Shown piece after piece: positions 39,145-41,036 of a stretch of DNA of 41,036 nucleotides. Location: the IMG/VR virus record IMGVR_UViG_3300026519_000022, positions 1-41,036 of that record. One strand, 5' to 3'. Source of the stretch: a virus. Both the position numbers and the translations under genes were made by a program. Position 1 is the stretch's first letter. Every line of letters starts with the position of its first letter. The notes below the pieces were generated by a model that made no database searches, was not told where the DNA came from, and saw only the letters and a list, made by a program, of their open reading frames with translations.

Positions 39145-41036
39145 CCACAGAACATATTGAGATTGTCGTAACTGATAAGGGTACTAAGATAGTACGCCGC
39201 AACATTGAGACTATAGGTAAAGCGTCCAACAAATCAGCTAAAGATATTGGTAGGCTTAATAGCGTTCTTAGGAGCGTTAAGGGTAGCGGTGTGGGTAGGG
39301 CATTAAGTCGCAATATTTCCGATGTTGGCGTGGAAGCGCGCAAAAGTGCGTCGGGGGTTAATTTGCTTAGGGGTGCTTTGGGTGGGCTTAGTGTAATATT
39401 TGCGGGCCGCGCATTAATCAACTTGGTTGATACGTATGCTAACCTACAAAATAGGTTACGCCTTGTTACCACAGGTACAGAAGATTTAGCGAACGTAACA
39501 GAAGAATTATTTGGTATAGCACAACGTACACGCGTTGGCTTTGAAAGTACAGCAGACGCGTATAGCAAGATTATCACTGTTTCTAACTCGTTGGGCGTAT
39601 CGCAGAAAGAAACCCTAGAATTTGTTGAAGGACTTAACCAAGCTATTGTACTGTCTGGTGTTAGTTCCGATCAGGCCAGCGCCGGGTTGCGCCAATTCAT
39701 ACAGGGCTTTGGTAAGGGCAAACTGGATGGGGACGAACTTAAATCAACCGTTGAAAATATCGCTGGCGTGGCCGATGTGTTGGCTAAACAATTAGGCGTA
39801 ACGAGGGTAGAGTTAACCAAAATGGGCGAAAGCGGGGAAATTACAAGTAAAGTAATGCTAGAGGCGTTTTCAAATCAACGCGCGGAATTAATAGCTAAGT
39901 TTGCTAAGACGATACCCACGATAAGCCAAGCTATGACAAATCTAGGTACTGCGATGCTTAAATATATTGGTCAAGTTGATCAGGCTGCGGGGGCCAGTAG
40001 CGTATTAGCGCAAGCCATACTATTAGTGTCAAGAAACTTGCATATCATTATACCGCTTGTTGCTTCACTTGCCGCTGTGATCACGGTCAACCTAGTTGTA
40101 GGGGCGTTGGGGGGCCTGAAAAAGAACTTACTTTTAGCTGTTGTAGGACTAAAGAAATTCGCCGCCGGTGTCCTTATAGTGTCGCGGGCTATCAAAGTAT
40201 TGACGCTAGCGCTGGCTAGAAACCCATTTGGCTTATTGCTAATCATACTCACCACGTTCGCTGCCACCCTTTTAACCATATCGGGCAAATGGGAAGCATT
40301 TGTAGACACAATAATAGGGTATTTGCGCAAACTGAAAGATATTTTCTTTAATGTGTTTGGTTCTATAGCCGAATTCTTTGGTTTTAAGGCCAAAGAAATT
40401 GATAGAACATTTGACGCGCTTTCTTCTAGTGTTAGTAGTCTTGTATCCGATACGATTGACAGTGGCAACGCTGCGTCGGATGCGGCCAACAAAGCGGAAC
40501 GAGACGCGGCTAGAGCATTGAGGGCAGCGGAAAAGGCTAAGAAGGCTTCTATCGCCGCTAATAACTTCACACAGAAGAATAATTACGACCAACGTAGTGC
40601 CGTCAAGGGTGATAATTTCACTACTGTGGGTAATGGCATAGATAATAATACAGGCGTGCAGAACGATGATTTTACTATTACTGGCAGCACAGCAGGAAGT
40701 ATATCAACGGATAGTGGCGACAATGGTCGGTTCTCTACAGACGGTGATTTTACTGGCTCCACACAAAAGCGAAGCGGTTTTAAGTCATCAGGCAATCATA
40801 TCAAGGATTTATTATCTGGTTTCAACGCGCGTTCATCGCTTACTGGTTACGCTAACGGAGGTTCGTTTCAGGTAGGCGGTAACGCGGGGGTTGATCAAAA
40901 CGTGCTAAGTATCAACAACACACCTGTAGCACGAGTAAGCCGGGACGAAACTATTAACGTAGTACCGGCAAGTAGTGGTAGTAGTAGTAGTAGTAGCGGC
41001 GTGGGTGGCAGTAGTGGCGGGGGTGGGAATGCAGGC
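39141..41036 (+). CDS. tail tape measure protein (continues at 2-256)
   Basis: It starts at the ATG overlapping the gp10-like stop and is open to the window end; continuing at position 2 gives about 671 residues. The N-terminal half is helical with the lambda-type tape-measure domain (ALINLVDTYANLQNRLRLVT, then RVGFESTADAYSKI and GKLDGDELKSTVENIAG, MGESGEITSKVMLEAF). Two hydrophobic segments (IIIPLVASLAAVITV; FGLLLIILTTFAATLL) may insert in the host membrane during DNA entry. A low-complexity Asn/Asp/Gly/Ser region follows, then a YANGGSFQVGG-type C-terminal domain. The short length predicts a tail of roughly 100 nm, using about 0.15 nm per residue. Confidence 0.92.
   Translation, partial: MTTEHIEIVVTDKGTKIVRRNIETIGKASNKSAKDIGRLNSVLRSVKGSGVGRALSRNISDVGVEARKSASGVNLLRGALGGLSVIFAGRALINLVDTYANLQNRLRLVTTGTEDLANVTEELFGIAQRTRVGFESTADAYSKIITVSNSLGVSQKETLEFVEGLNQAIVLSGVSSDQASAGLRQFIQGFGKGKLDGDELKSTVENIAGVADVLAKQLGVTRVELTKMGESGEITSKVMLEAFSNQRAELIAKFAKTIPTISQAMTNLGTAMLKYIGQVDQAAGASSVLAQAILLVSRNLHIIIPLVASLAAVITVNLVVGALGGLKKNLLLAVVGLKKFAAGVLIVSRAIKVLTLALARNPFGLLLIILTTFAATLLTISGKWEAFVDTIIGYLRKLKDIFFNVFGSIAEFFGFKAKEIDRTFDALSSSVSSLVSDTIDSGNAASDAANKAERDAARALRAAEKAKKASIAANNFTQKNNYDQRSAVKGDNFTTVGNGIDNNTGVQNDDFTITGSTAGSISTDSGDNGRFSTDGDFTGSTQKRSGFKSSGNHIKDLLSGFNARSSLTGYANGGSFQVGGNAGVDQNVLSINNTPVARVSRDETINVVPASSGSSSSSSGVGGSSGGGGNAG
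40901..41036. repeat. terminal overlap, right copy
   Basis: It repeats positions 1-136 with one silent difference (G at 41027, T at 127). See the left copy; together they close the genome at about 40,900 bp. Confidence 0.9.

Overview
This window looks like one complete genome of a tailed, siphovirus-like bacteriophage. It is about 40.9 kb and was linearised inside the tape-measure gene. The last 136 bases (40901-41036) repeat the first 136 with one mismatch, and the reading frame continues across the join, so the molecule is circular or circularly permuted. The distal-tail genes (DUF2460, DUF2163/BR0599, large hub) are of the kind found in Rhodobacterales gene transfer agents. The holin resembles the Pam3-gp28 type. 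Both point to an alphaproteobacterial host; this is inferred from protein families, not from any search. I see no integrase, CI-type lysogeny module, tRNA, CRISPR array, IS element or phage RNA polymerase. The DNA polymerase carries Phe at the position equivalent to E. coli Pol I F762. All of this favours a virulent phage that relies on host RNA polymerase.

Layout. One leftward block (17393 down to 8654) encodes replication and recombination: two unknown small proteins, an AAA_24/Sak4-like ATPase, a DUF669-type ssDNA-binding protein, a Cas4-like Fe-S nuclease, a superfamily II helicase, a small zinc protein, a free-standing HNH endonuclease with its own promoter, a sliding-clamp-like protein and a family A DNA polymerase. 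Everything else runs rightward from a divergent control region at 17394-17540. First come a small HTH protein and a primase-helicase, then an AT-rich repeat-filled region (candidate origin), small early proteins, a VRR-NUC nuclease, a Spo11/TopoVI-A-like TOPRIM protein, an NrdR-like zinc ribbon and a DUF7303-type protein. After a terminator and a new promoter (24720-24777) comes lysis: M15 endolysin, small membrane proteins, holin, nested spanins.

The late genes follow in usual order: a virion-like protein with a polysaccharide-deacetylase fold lacking its catalytic residues, small and large terminase, portal, Mu-F-like minor capsid protein, scaffold, major capsid, a strong terminator, neck proteins, tail tube, tail-assembly chaperones G and G-T joined by a -1 frameshift, an HK97-gp10-like protein and the tape measure. 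The tape measure wraps through the window ends into DUF2460, DUF2163/BR0599, hub and two fibre-like proteins. The rightward and leftward blocks collide tail-to-tail at 8654-8657 with overlapping stop codons.

Most unusual points: a lone Spo11/TopoVI-A-like protein one base upstream of an NrdR-like zinc ribbon; an o-spanin whose periplasmic module is duplicated at a constant 44-residue offset; a degenerate deacetylase fold in the late operon; a shared cysteine module in two replication-block proteins; and a polymerase with His in place of the motif A glutamate. All assignments come from reading motifs by eye; no database or structure search was run.
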